Source: Syntrophobacteria bacterium
GTDB taxonomy: Bacteria > Desulfobacterota > DSWW01
NCBI GenBank assembly: GCA_030145435.1
Contig: JAQYVQ010000484.1
Span: 1-31,215, forward strand
Direction: 5' to 3'
Length of the DNA: 31,215 nt
This document shows, one piece after another, positions 15,566-23,152 of the stretch. Numbering within the stretch: position 1 is the stretch's first letter; each line of letters begins with the position of its first letter. The notes under the pieces were generated by a model that had not been told where the DNA came from, did not search any database, and saw only the letters and a list, made by a program, of their open reading frames with translations. Both the position numbers and the translations under genes were made by a program.

Positions 15566-16612
15566 TCAACCCGGAGCGATGCCGAGCAGGGACTCCGCAA
15601 TCTGAATCGCGTTGAGGGCCGCCCCTTTTCGGAGTTGATCCCCGACGATCCACAGGCACAGCCCGTTCTGCGCACCTTCGTCCTTGCGAATCCTGCCCAC
15701 GAGACAGTCGTCTTTGCCGGCCACCTGGACCGGCGTCGGGTACTTCGATTTCTCCGGCTGGTCGCAAAGTTGCACCCCCTTGGCCTTGCGGATCAACGAA
15801 CGAGCCTTGGCGACAGAGAGGGGCTTCTCGGTCTCGATGTGCACGGACACGGAGTGTGAACGAAAGACGGGCACCCGGACGGTGGTGGCCGAAACCTGAA
15901 GATCCGGCTGCTCCAGGATCTTCCTGGATTCGAGCAGGCATTTCATTTCTTCCTTGGTGTAGCCCCCCTCCAGGAATTTGTCGATATGGGGAATCAGGTT
16001 GAACGCGATCGGGTGCGGAAACTTTTCGGGTCGCAAGACGACCTTGTCCTCTGTGCCCATCGTCGCGTTCTTGATTTCCTGTAGGGCCCACTCGAGGGTC
16101 TGTCTCCGGAGTTCCTCAATGGCCCAGGCTCCGGCCCCGGACACCGCCTGGTAGCTCGAGAGGATGACCCTGCGGATTCCATAGGCCCGAAGGGGGTAGA
16201 GCCCCATGAGGGTGACGATGGTCGTACAGTTCGGGTTGGCGATGATGCCTTTGTGTTTCCGGATCTCTGCCGCGTTGATTTCCGGGACCACAAGGGGCAC
16301 CTTGGCCTCCATCCGGAATGCGGAGCTATTGTCGATGACGACGGCGCCCGCCTTCACCGCGGCCGGTGCGAACTGCTTGCTCCTGTCGGCGCCGGCTGAA
16401 AAGAGGGCGATGTCGATTCCTCGAAAGGAGTTTCGTTTCAGTTCCTGCACCTCCACCGATTCGCCGCGAAAGGGAAAGGATTTCCCGACGGAGCGTTTCG
16501 ACGCCAGCAATCGGAGGGACTTCACCGGGAATTTTCTTTCCTGGAGGATGGAGAGCATTTCTTGCCCAACAGCGCCCGTGGCGCCGACGACAGCTACGTG
16601 ATATCCGGCCAT
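15566..16612 (-). CDS. asd: Aspartate-semialdehyde dehydrogenase
   Basis: 348 residues. The enzyme reduces aspartyl-4-phosphate with NADPH to the semialdehyde, the branch point to lysine/diaminopimelate, threonine and methionine. The N-terminal Rossmann loop is VGATGAVGQ (9-17); the catalytic Cys129 is in NPNCTTI, Gln155 in SSYQAVSGAG, and the acid/base His253 in VFRSHSVS. The usual SAGADRSKQFAP stretch is present. Length fits the family. It is separated from the upstream mraY-like gene by 537 bases and has its own promoter, so is probably transcribed separately. Confidence 0.96.
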   Translation of the reverse strand: MAGYHVAVVGATGAVGQEMLSILQERKFPVKSLRLLASKRSVGKSFPFRGESVEVQELKRNSFRGIDIALFSAGADRSKQFAPAAVKAGAVVIDNSSAFRMEAKVPLVVPEINAAEIRKHKGIIANPNCTTIVTLMGLYPLRAYGIRRVILSSYQAVSGAGAWAIEELRRQTLEWALQEIKNATMGTEDKVVLRPEKFPHPIAFNLIPHIDKFLEGGYTKEEMKCLLESRKILEQPDLQVSATTVRVPVFRSHSVSVHIETEKPLSVAKARSLIRKAKGVQLCDQPEKSKYPTPVQVAGKDDCLVGRIRKDEGAQNGLCLWIVGDQLRKGAALNAIQIAESLLGIAPG

Positions 16613-16688
16613 CGTTTACGTCCTTTCGCGTGCGTCTGGAAGTGGGTGGTCGCAGGGGAACTCCCCAGCGTAAAAACACTAACTTCCT

Positions 16689-16718
16689 ACCCTAGCCTCA
16701 AAGGATTTGCACTGTCAA
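16689..16718 (-). promoter_or_regulatory. Candidate sigma70 promoter of asd
   Basis: Read on the minus strand, TTGACA (complement of 16713-16718) is followed after 18 bases by TAGGGT (complement of 16689-16694). The -35 is perfect and the -10 weak. It lies about 77 bases upstream of the asd ATG. Confidence 0.5.
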
Positions 16719-16757
16719 CAAGAAAGGGCGAAAGGACTTGAGGGGTCAGGGATCAGG

Positions 16758-16803
16758 GGCCGGGGGTCAGGCTCCACGCCGCCCCCTTGGCCGTTCTTTT
16801 TTC
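16758..16803 (+). terminator. Terminator-like hairpin (plus-strand orientation)
   Basis: GGCC-GGGGG at 16758-16766 pairs with CCCCC (16782-16786), TT bulge, GGCC (16789-16792), followed by GTTCTTTTTTC. It has intrinsic-terminator form but there is no plus-strand gene near enough to need it; it may simply be a repeat remnant, as GATCAGGGGCC also occurs near 1677. Confidence 0.3.
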
Positions 16804-16905
16804 TCCGCCCGAAAACGCGTCTTCGCTGAGGCCCGTCACCTCCGCACACGATCGTTCCGAAGCACCCCGTCTTGGGAGTGTCGTAAGGACGTTACAATGC
16901 TTGAG

Positions 16906-17109
16906 CTCGGTCGTTCGCTGCTGTCCAAGGGTCCGGCTCGATTTGTGCAGGGTGACTGGTGGAGGCTTCCCGAGTCCCCTCGGGCGTTCCCAGGCACTCG
17001 CCTCCGGCGCCCTGCGGCTCGTCGCGGGGGACGAGGGACTACGTTGCCGGAACATGGAAGCCAAGGAAATCGAGACGGAACCTTGGACAGCAGCGGGGCG
17101 CGCACCGAG
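16906..17109. repeat. Large nested inverted repeat, possible structured RNA or MITE
   Basis: Arms at 16917-16944 and 17067-17094 are inverted copies over 28 bases with two mismatches. Outside them CTCGGT (16906-16911) pairs with ACCGAG (17104-17109). Inside, GGCTTCC (16964-16970) pairs with GGAAGCC (17056-17062), and there are local hairpins CCCGAG/CTCGGG (16969-16984) and CTCGTC/GACGAG (17018-17035). The whole forms a branched stem. No open frame fits and no matching copy exists in this window. Confidence 0.65.
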
Positions 17110-17149
17110 TTCTGCAGGGGGAATGTTTTGATGTCTGCCTGCCGGGCGG

Positions 17150-18262
17150 CTAGCGGATCTTCAAGGATGCCAGGGCCACCAGCGCAAGGACGCCCGACAC
17201 AATCCAGAATCGGACCGTGATCTTGGTCTCCGCGAGCCCTTGGTATTGGAAAGAGTGGTGCAGGGGTGCCCGGTAGAGGAATCGACGGCCCGTTCGCTGG
17301 ATCCCGATCCAGTCCTGAAGCACGACGGAGAGAATCTCCGCGAGGAAAATGCCGCCCACGATGAGGAAGAGGATTTCCTGTTTCAGGAGAACAACCATCG
17401 TCCCGAGAACGCCGCCCAGGTACATCGATCCGGTGTCTCCCATGAAGATTTCCGCAGGGTAGCTGTTGTACCAGAGAAACCCCACGCAGGCGCCGAGCAG
17501 GGCGGCGCACAGGATGGTCACCTCTCCGCATCCGGGCAGGTAATCGAACATCAGGTACTGGCTGAGTTTCGTGTTTCCCAGGCAGTAAGCAAAGATTCCG
17601 TATACGCCGATGGCGTATGCAGAGGGCACGATGGCGAGGCCGTCCATCCCGTCCGCGAAGTTGATCGCGTTGGCCGCGTACACGACGAACAGGACGATCA
17701 CGAAGGTGTATCCCCAGGCGAGATCCACCACGGGATACTTGTAGAAAGGAAAGTAGAGCTTCGAAACGATGGTGGCCGGTACAGGGGACGTGGACGGATG
17801 GAGGAAGAGCAGGCTGAAGAGCAGGCCGAAGGAGATCTGCCCCAGGTACTTCATGCCTCGGGACAGCCCCTTGTTGCTGTCCTGGTATTTGATCTTCTGG
17901 CTGTCGTCCCAGAACCCCAGCGTGAAGAACCAGGCAGAAGCGAAGAGCAGGAAGAGGATGAAGCGATTCGTCAGGTCGCACCACAGGAGCGTGGACAGCA
18001 TGGTTGCCGAGAAGAGGATGACGCCCCCCATGGTCGGCGTACCCCCCTTCTTGTGTTCCTGCGCCTCTTCCATCTCCGCCCGCTGGGTGTCCCGCATTCC
18101 CATTCTGTACAAGGCCCGGATCAACGGCCGACCCGCGAAGAGCGTGAAGGCGAAAGAGGTAATTATGGCGAAGATGGCGCGGCTGCTTATGTAGTTGAAG
18201 AGCCTTATGAACGAGAAAGGCCCCTCGGGGTCGTAGAACCAACCGTAAAGTGCATGGAACAT
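17150..18262 (-). CDS. mraY: MraY-like phospho-N-acetylmuramoyl-pentapeptide transferase
   Basis: 370 residues with about ten transmembrane helices. MraY moves phospho-MurNAc-pentapeptide from UDP onto undecaprenyl phosphate, making lipid I. Present are GTPTMGG (74-80), the Asp pair in GFWDD (119-120), NFADGMDGLA (Asp204 and 207), GFLWYNSYPAEIFMGDTGS (261-279) and APLHHSF. The third His of the usual HHH motif is Ser (335-337), and the GQxIRxDGPxxH segment before GTPTMGG is replaced by RDTQRAEMEEAQEHKK. The ATG (complement of 18260-18262) is one base after the stop of the MurG-HEAT gene; longer in-frame starts read into that gene. It is either the cell-wall enzyme of a divergent type or a second, specialised copy. 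The symbol is by homology. Confidence 0.85.
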   Translation of the reverse strand: MFHALYGWFYDPEGPFSFIRLFNYISSRAIFAIITSFAFTLFAGRPLIRALYRMGMRDTQRAEMEEAQEHKKGGTPTMGGVILFSATMLSTLLWCDLTNRFILFLLFASAWFFTLGFWDDSQKIKYQDSNKGLSRGMKYLGQISFGLLFSLLFLHPSTSPVPATIVSKLYFPFYKYPVVDLAWGYTFVIVLFVVYAANAINFADGMDGLAIVPSAYAIGVYGIFAYCLGNTKLSQYLMFDYLPGCGEVTILCAALLGACVGFLWYNSYPAEIFMGDTGSMYLGGVLGTMVVLLKQEILFLIVGGIFLAEILSVVLQDWIGIQRTGRRFLYRAPLHHSFQYQGLAETKITVRFWIVSGVLALVALASLKIR

Positions 18263-18263
18263 G

Positions 18264-20366
18264 TCAATAGGCCCCTTTTTCCGTGTTCGACCGGTGGTCG
18301 CATTCCATCTTCTCGGACCGCAGACGTTGGAAGTCATCCCAGGTCTGTTTGAGCGGAAAGCGGGGGAAGAAGTCGAGGCCCTTCATCGGGATCTTGTGCA
18401 TCCATTCCTCCGCCTCCGGCGGCAGGCGGACAACATCGGCCTGCATGAGTCTCATCAGGCAACGGACGGTTGCCTGCTGTACCTTCCAATTCTTGTGGGC
18501 GAGCAAGGGGACGAGATCGGTGAGGATGGTCGGGTCTTTCGTGATCTTTCCAAGGGCCCTCAACGAGGAGACCACGACCTCGAACCAGCGGTCCTCGAGG
18601 TTGCGTCTCAACAGGCGTACCAGTTCCGCGTCCTCGCCGATGGAAGAGGAGAGGCGGTCGACCCCACGAGCCGCCCAGGACCTCACTTCGTAATACGGGT
18701 CGCTCAAGGCCAGGAGGAGCGCCTGCCGGACCTCCGGACCGTACGCCCCAATCCGCCAGATGGCCTGCAACGCGTTACGTCGTATGAACCCGACCTGTTC
18801 GAAGTCCCCCCCCAGGAGCCTCCGATGCCAGGCGACCGGGGTCCGGTCCGTGATGGAGTGCAACAACGTGGGCAGTCGTTCCCCGTGGGCGATGAGTCCG
18901 ACGAGCTTGACGCCCGTGTTCCTGTCGTGCCACCGGGCCGAGCCGAGCAGCTGATCGGTTTTGTACTTGAGGTACGCTTTTTCGCTCTCCGACAGATCCT
19001 GTTTGCGTTGCCATTTGCCCTCGACGCGTGCCAGGAGTGCGTCGGTTCCGAGCCACTCGATCCCTGTCCGGCCCCCCCCAGGAGCCGCCGCCCCGTCCGA
19101 TCCCGAAGGGCCCGTCATCGGGACCTTTGGAGGGGCTCCCTGCTTTCCTTCCCGCAGATCCCGGAGCCGATCGTAGAACGGGTCTTTTCCGGAGGGAAGT
19201 GCCGCCTTCACGGCAACCCTCATCTCGTCGTGCCCTGCCGGCGGATAGAGGATCGAGGTAACCGCGTCCGCCAAAGCATCCGAATCGACCGATTCCGATG
19301 CTTCTCCCTCCGGAGGTACGGGTCTCGTTTCGAAGAGAAGGCGGGCTTGTCCCTGCCTTGCGAGAAAATAGGCGTTCTTTACCTGATGATCCCCTGGGAG
19401 GTTCGACTTCGGTATGAGAACGGCCGGAATTCCGTAGGAGGCAATCTCCCAGACAGCGCCCGCGCCCGACCTGCAGACCACCAGATCCGCGACTTCATAG
19501 TAGCGTTCGATGTGATGAAGGTACGGTTCCTGGTGATACCGTTCTCCCACGTCCTCCTTTTCCACCGGCAGACCCGGCAGGATCTCACCGAATTCCACTC
19601 CCGGATCGTATGCACCCTGGGGGCGCCCGGTTGCATGAAAAATGTAGAGGTCCTGGCGTGCGAGGAGCCTGGGAAGGGCCTCGAAGACGGCCCGGTTGAT
19701 CGCTCGGGCCCCGGAGCTTCCTCCGAACACGAGCAGGACCTTTCCCGCCGGGGGAACCCCCAGGCACTCTCGTTTCTCTTCACTGCCGTCCCCCCTCCGC
19801 TCAGAGGATGACTCCAGATCCTTTCGAAGGGGATAGCCTGTCCAGAACGCCTTCTTCTTCGAGAGAAACCGCAGGGTTTCCGGAAAGCTCGTGCCCGTGA
19901 AATCGACCCACCCCGAGGCCCACCGGTTGAACCTGCCTGGGATGATGTTTGCCTCATGGAGGCTCAGCAGCCCCTTCCAGAGCCCCAGGGACCTCATGAG
20001 GATGGCCGCCAGGAGAACAGGTGCACTGGCGTATCCCCCGGTGCCGATGATCACATGGGGCCTGAATCGTAGAATTAGGCTGACTGCCTGCAGGAGGGAC
20101 TTGCCGAGCAGCCAGATCGTCTGAAACCAGACGAAGGGCCCGGCCTTGGGCGGAATCCCCTTCACGGCAAGGGTGCGGAGCTTGTGTCCTTGAGCGGGTA
20201 CGATTCTCTCTTCGGCTCCGTTTCGTGCTCCCACGAACAGAAACTGCGCATCCGGCTCATGCCGTTGGATTCCCTCCGCCAGGGCAAGCCCCGGGTATAC
20301 GTGCCCGGCGGTCCCTCCACCTGTGATCAGATACCGCAGATTTGCTGTTTCAGAGGTCTTCCGCAT
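18264..20366 (-). CDS. murG: MurG-like GlcNAc transferase fused to a HEAT-repeat domain
   Basis: 700 residues; MurG alone is about 355. Residues 1-400 are GT28 MurG, which adds GlcNAc to lipid I to form lipid II at the inner membrane face. Motifs are GGGTAGHVYPGLALAE (16-31; His22), GTGGYASAP, LHEANIIPGRFNRW (137 on), FGGSSGAR, VVCRSGAGAVWEIASYGIP and GDHQVKNA. The second G-loop glycine of the usual GGTGGH is Ala. Residues about 408-440 are a Gly/Pro/Ala linker, and about 440-690 are paired amphipathic helices with DPYYEVRSWAARGV, RWFEVVVSSLRALG and NWKVQQATVRCL, typical of HEAT repeats. ATG 20366 is preferred over TTG 20384. The MraY-like gene follows one base after the stop, so the pair is translationally linked. 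Confidence 0.88.
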   Translation of the reverse strand: MRKTSETANLRYLITGGGTAGHVYPGLALAEGIQRHEPDAQFLFVGARNGAEERIVPAQGHKLRTLAVKGIPPKAGPFVWFQTIWLLGKSLLQAVSLILRFRPHVIIGTGGYASAPVLLAAILMRSLGLWKGLLSLHEANIIPGRFNRWASGWVDFTGTSFPETLRFLSKKKAFWTGYPLRKDLESSSERRGDGSEEKRECLGVPPAGKVLLVFGGSSGARAINRAVFEALPRLLARQDLYIFHATGRPQGAYDPGVEFGEILPGLPVEKEDVGERYHQEPYLHHIERYYEVADLVVCRSGAGAVWEIASYGIPAVLIPKSNLPGDHQVKNAYFLARQGQARLLFETRPVPPEGEASESVDSDALADAVTSILYPPAGHDEMRVAVKAALPSGKDPFYDRLRDLREGKQGAPPKVPMTGPSGSDGAAAPGGGRTGIEWLGTDALLARVEGKWQRKQDLSESEKAYLKYKTDQLLGSARWHDRNTGVKLVGLIAHGERLPTLLHSITDRTPVAWHRRLLGGDFEQVGFIRRNALQAIWRIGAYGPEVRQALLLALSDPYYEVRSWAARGVDRLSSSIGEDAELVRLLRRNLEDRWFEVVVSSLRALGKITKDPTILTDLVPLLAHKNWKVQQATVRCLMRLMQADVVRLPPEAEEWMHKIPMKGLDFFPRFPLKQTWDDFQRLRSEKMECDHRSNTEKGAY

Positions 20367-20875
20367 TCTTCCGCCAGGAATCAAGGATTTGAAAAAGATG
20401 TTTTAGCATACCGGGTGAGGCAATATGATATGAATCCCTTTCCCCGAATGCAAGGGCAGGCCCTCGAGGCGGGTACGGCCCGGGCGATCGATTGTATAAT
20501 CGCTTTAGCGTTCTACGGAGGACAAGGGTCTCCGCTCCCGATCGTGAAGGCCCGAGCTTTTCCTGCGTGGGGCCGACTTAATTTTTTTATTGACATTTCT
20601 GACCGGAGATCCTATGCTTGCCCCAAACATAAAAAAGCAATTTATCTATTAGCCCTTCCGTTGGTCTGCCTTGCGACAGGAACCCGAAGAGGGACTTCCG
20701 TGTCGGTCGGAAGAAGAACAGCGTCGGGGCGGGAAAGGCTTGTCTACGCTCAAGGGGGGATGGGGTGCACAGGGGGATGTCTCCCTTTGTTTTCAGGGTT
20801 CTCGAAAACAGCTTTGTAGAGACGATCCAACCGGATGGATTCGCAAGAAAGAAGGCGCGCAAGGGAGTAGACATC
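20367..20875. other. Non-coding stretch between murG-like gene and spoVG
   Basis: 509 bases with no supported gene. It holds the spoVG promoter at 20590-20618 and about 250 bases of probable 5' leader after it. A TATAAT at 20495-20500 inside a small palindrome (CGATT-GTAT-AATCG region) has no good -35. A small hairpin, CTTCC/GGAAG, lies near 20693-20711. Confidence 0.55.
20590..20618 (+). promoter_or_regulatory. Strong sigma70 promoter upstream of spoVG
   Basis: A perfect TTGACA (20590-20595), 17-base spacer and TATGCT (20613-20618), preceded by an A/T tract (ATTTTTTTAT). Transcription should begin near 20625, giving a leader of about 250 bases before the spoVG ATG. Confidence 0.7.
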
Positions 20876-21163
20876 ATGACGATTACGGAAGTGAGAGTGT
20901 TCCCTGTGAGCGAGGAGCGTTTGAAGGGCTACGCGACCATAATCTTCGATGACTGTTTTATCGTTCGAGACTTGAAGATCATTCACGGCAATACCGGGCT
21001 GTTCGTGGCCATGCCGAGCAAGAAGCGAAAAGACGGCACCTTTAAGGATACGGCACATCCCCTCAACAATTCTACCCGCAAGATGATCGAAGAAAGAGTG
21101 CTCGACGAATACCGCAAGGAACTGGATCGGTTGCGCGATTCGCCGACCGGCACCGAGATCTAG
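20876..21163 (+). CDS. spoVG: SpoVG-family nucleic-acid-binding regulator
   Basis: 95 residues, the full usual length. The protein opens with MTITEVRVFPVSEERLKGYA and contains FIVRDLKIIHGNTGLFVAMPSKKRKDG and HPLNNSTRKMIEERVL, the characteristic SpoVG sequence. SpoVG is a small site-specific DNA and RNA binding protein named from Bacillus sporulation but common in non-sporulating bacteria including Desulfobacterota, where its role is less clear. ATG 20876 follows AGGGAG by eight bases; the frame is open upstream but without similarity. It is read from the strong promoter at 20590 and sits directly before tRNA-Gln and prs. Confidence 0.95.
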   Translation: MTITEVRVFPVSEERLKGYATIIFDDCFIVRDLKIIHGNTGLFVAMPSKKRKDGTFKDTAHPLNNSTRKMIEERVLDEYRKELDRLRDSPTGTEI

Positions 21164-21184
21164 CCTGTAACGCGGCTTCCTCCT

Positions 21185-21213
21185 TTTGCATTTTCCAACC
21201 TAGAGACTATAAT
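21185..21213 (+). promoter_or_regulatory. Candidate promoter of tRNA-Gln
   Basis: TTTGCA (21185-21190), 17-base spacer, TATAAT (21208-21213). The -10 is perfect and lies inside a GAGA...TCTC palindrome. The tRNA begins 33 bases later. Confidence 0.6.
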
Positions 21214-21245
21214 AATCTCAAAAGAAAAGCCCATCGATGCTTGAT

Positions 21246-21320
21246 TGGGGTGTCGACAAGCGGTAAGTCACAGGACTTTGGCTCCTGCATTCGGAGGTTC
21301 GAATCCTCCCACCCCAGCCA
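21246..21320 (+). tRNA. tRNA-Gln (anticodon TTG)
   Basis: 75 bases with CCA encoded. The acceptor arm TGGGGTG (21246-21252) pairs with CACCCCA (21310-21316), then the discriminator G and CCA. The anticodon stem CAGGA/TCCTG encloses the seven-base loop CTTTGGC, giving anticodon TTG (Gln). The T arm has GGAGG-TTCGAAT-CCTCC. This tRNA is commonly found just before prs in Desulfobacterota. Confidence 0.97.
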
Positions 21321-21353
21321 TCCTGCCCCTCGGGGAAGCCGCGAACCTCTCTT

Positions 21354-21382
21354 CCGGGCCCCTCGTTCGCGAACGGGGCCGG
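21354..21382 (+). other. GC-rich hairpin between tRNA-Gln and prs
   Basis: CGTTCGCGAACG (21364-21375) is a perfect palindrome flanked by complementary CCC/GGG and GG/CC bases with small bulges, forming one long stem. It lacks an immediate T-run, so it may be a tRNA-processing or attenuation structure rather than a terminator. Confidence 0.35.
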
Positions 21383-21477
21383 AGGCGCAAAGGCTTTACT
21401 TTTCCTCACCTCTCTGGTAAGCTGACAATTTCTCGATTCCCGCCAATCTACGTCCAAGTATACGAGATCGAAAACAC

Positions 21478-22416
21478 ATGAAGAAACTGCGTATTTTCTC
21501 CGGAAACTCGAACCGGAGTCTGTTCCAGGAAATCTGTGACGAACTCGGCATCAAGCCCGGCAGCGCGGAGGTGAAACAATTCAGTGACGGAGAGACCTCC
21601 GTTGCGATCGAAGAAAACGTTCGCGGGCTGGATGTTTTCGTCCTCCAGTCGATCTGCCGGCCGAGCGACACCAATCTGATGGAACTGCTGATCATGATCG
21701 ATGCCCTGAAGCGCGCGTCCGCCAAGACGATCGCGGCGGTCGTGCCGTATTACGGGTATGCGCGCCAGGACCGGAAAGCAGCGCCTCGGGCCCCGATTTC
21801 GGCGAAGTTGATTGCGGATCTGCTCACGATCGCCGGGGCCACACGCATTCTTTGCCTGGACCTTCATGCAGGACAGATCCAGGGCTTCTTCGACATCCCG
21901 GTGGACAACCTTTTTGCCACGCCCGTCCTGCTTCCCTATATTTGTGACCATCTCTCGGACAATGTCGTCCTCGTAGCCCCGGATGCGGGAGGGGTGGAGC
22001 GGACCCTCGCCTTTGCCAAGCGACTCGACCGGCCCATGGCGATTATCGACAAGCGACGAGATGCGCCGAATGTCTCCCGAAGCATGAACATCATCGGCGA
22101 TGTGGAAGGCTGCCGGGCCGTGGTGGTGGATGACATCGTGGACACGGCCGGGACGCTGGTACAGGGAGCGGCGGCACTGCACAAGGCGGGTGCGAAAGAG
22201 GTGTATGCTTGCTGCACACACCCGGTCCTCTCCGGGCCGGCCTTGGAGCGCCTTGAGGACTCCCACCTGACGGAATTGATCGTGACGAATTCGATTCCCC
22301 TGAGTGAGGAGGCGAGCGGGTGCGGGAAGATCAGAAGCTTTTCGATCGCCAGGCTGCTCGCCGAGGGGATCAAGCGGACGTACTTCAGCGAGTCGGTAAG
22401 CGGCCTTTTCATCTAA
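21478..22416 (+). CDS. prs: Ribose-phosphate pyrophosphokinase (PRPP synthetase)
   Basis: 312 residues, standard length. The enzyme converts ribose-5-phosphate and ATP into PRPP for nucleotides, histidine and tryptophan. Visible are FSDGETSVAIEENVRG, the ATP-binding YYGYARQDRK (91-100), the metal-binding DLHAGQIQGFFDIPVDNL (128-145), and the PRPP-binding loop VVDDIVDTAGT (216-226). The catalytic-flexible-loop Lys is in DKRR (191-194). ATG 21478 has no strong ribosome site, but homology begins exactly there. It is followed 56 bases later by rplY. Confidence 0.97.
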   Translation: MKKLRIFSGNSNRSLFQEICDELGIKPGSAEVKQFSDGETSVAIEENVRGLDVFVLQSICRPSDTNLMELLIMIDALKRASAKTIAAVVPYYGYARQDRKAAPRAPISAKLIADLLTIAGATRILCLDLHAGQIQGFFDIPVDNLFATPVLLPYICDHLSDNVVLVAPDAGGVERTLAFAKRLDRPMAIIDKRRDAPNVSRSMNIIGDVEGCRAVVVDDIVDTAGTLVQGAAALHKAGAKEVYACCTHPVLSGPALERLEDSHLTELIVTNSIPLSEEASGCGKIRSFSIARLLAEGIKRTYFSESVSGLFI

Positions 22417-22472
22417 GAAGGTCAGGGTCTTGAGAATGCCCTTTGCCAAACCCAGGAAAGGAGTTCCCTGGA

Positions 22473-23147
22473 ATGCAACAGCAGGATTTGGAAGTCAGAA
22501 GAAGATCGGAAACCGGGAAGGGCACGGCCCGCAAGTTGCGCGCCCAAGGTTACGTCCCGGCGGTGTGCTATCGAAAAGGTCTCGATCCCATTCTACTGAG
22601 CCTGGAGAAGAGGGAACTGGAAAAGATTCTGCAGGCGGCTGCCGGGCAGAACATCCTCATCCAGCTCAAGATCAAGGGTGAGGAAGCCGCCGAGAATCAG
22701 GAAACCGTCATCGTCAAGGAAGTCCAGAAGGACCCGCTCAACCGAATGCTTCATGCGGACTTCATGGGGGTCTTGATGGATCAGCTCATCACGGTCGAGG
22801 TGGCCGTGAGGTTGGTCGGCGAGCCCACGGAGGCGCTTCGGGAAGGGGCGATGGTTCAGCAATTGAGGCGAGTCGTCGAATTGGAGTGCTTGCCGGGCGA
22901 CATCCCTGAATCCGTGGACGCGGAAATCTCGCACTTGAACATGGGTGAATCCGTCCATGTGGGGGAGCTGAAGGTTCCCGAAGGGAGTCGTATCCTCACC
23001 GATGAGAAGGCGGCGGTCGTCGTTATCTCGGCTCCTGTGGAGGAAGAGGAGGAAGTTCCGGAAGAGGTTGAACCGGGCGAGGAAGAGGTGGAAGGGGAAG
23101 AGGGGAAAGAAAAGGAAAAGGAACCGGAGAAGGAAGAAGAGAACTGA
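22473..23147 (+). CDS. rplY: 50S ribosomal protein bL25, CTC type with acidic tail
   Basis: 224 residues. The N-terminal 5S-rRNA-binding domain (VRRRSETGKGTARKLRAQGYVPAVCYRKG) is followed by the beta-barrel TL5/CTC domain (DPLNRMLHADFMGV, VAVRLVGEPTEALREGAMV, LKVPEGSRILTD). From about residue 187 the chain is almost purely acidic: EEEEEVPEEVEPGEEEVEGE and more, ending EKEEEN. Acidic tails are known in this family. ATG 22473 follows AAAGGAG by nine bases; an in-frame ATG at 22443 lacks such a site. pth begins five bases after the stop. Confidence 0.95.
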   Translation: MQQQDLEVRRRSETGKGTARKLRAQGYVPAVCYRKGLDPILLSLEKRELEKILQAAAGQNILIQLKIKGEEAAENQETVIVKEVQKDPLNRMLHADFMGVLMDQLITVEVAVRLVGEPTEALREGAMVQQLRRVVELECLPGDIPESVDAEISHLNMGESVHVGELKVPEGSRILTDEKAAVVVISAPVEEEEEVPEEVEPGEEEVEGEEGKEKEKEPEKEEEN

Positions 23148-23152
23148 GTCGA

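Larger units (their letters stand above)
16613..17149. other. 537-base non-coding stretch between mraY-like gene and asd
   Basis: No gene is supported on either strand. It holds the asd promoter, a GC-rich hairpin followed by T-rich sequence near 16758-16803, and a 204-base nested inverted repeat at 16906-17109. Confidence 0.6.

Noticed and set aside
16738..17220. 160-codon plus-strand frame in the gap before the mraY-like gene
   Set aside because: It spans the large inverted repeat, has a biased Arg/Pro/Gly composition and no ribosome site or family match.
18261..19811. 516-codon open frame on the plus strand
   Set aside because: It is antisense to the MurG-HEAT gene, which has clear family motifs; the translation here is Arg/Pro-rich and resembles no family.
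20495..20500. TATAAT as a second spoVG promoter
   Set aside because: No acceptable -35 at 16-18 bases; the promoter at 20590 is far better.
20387..20819. Possible ispE remnant between murG-like gene and spoVG
   Set aside because: No frame there shows GHMP-kinase motifs.
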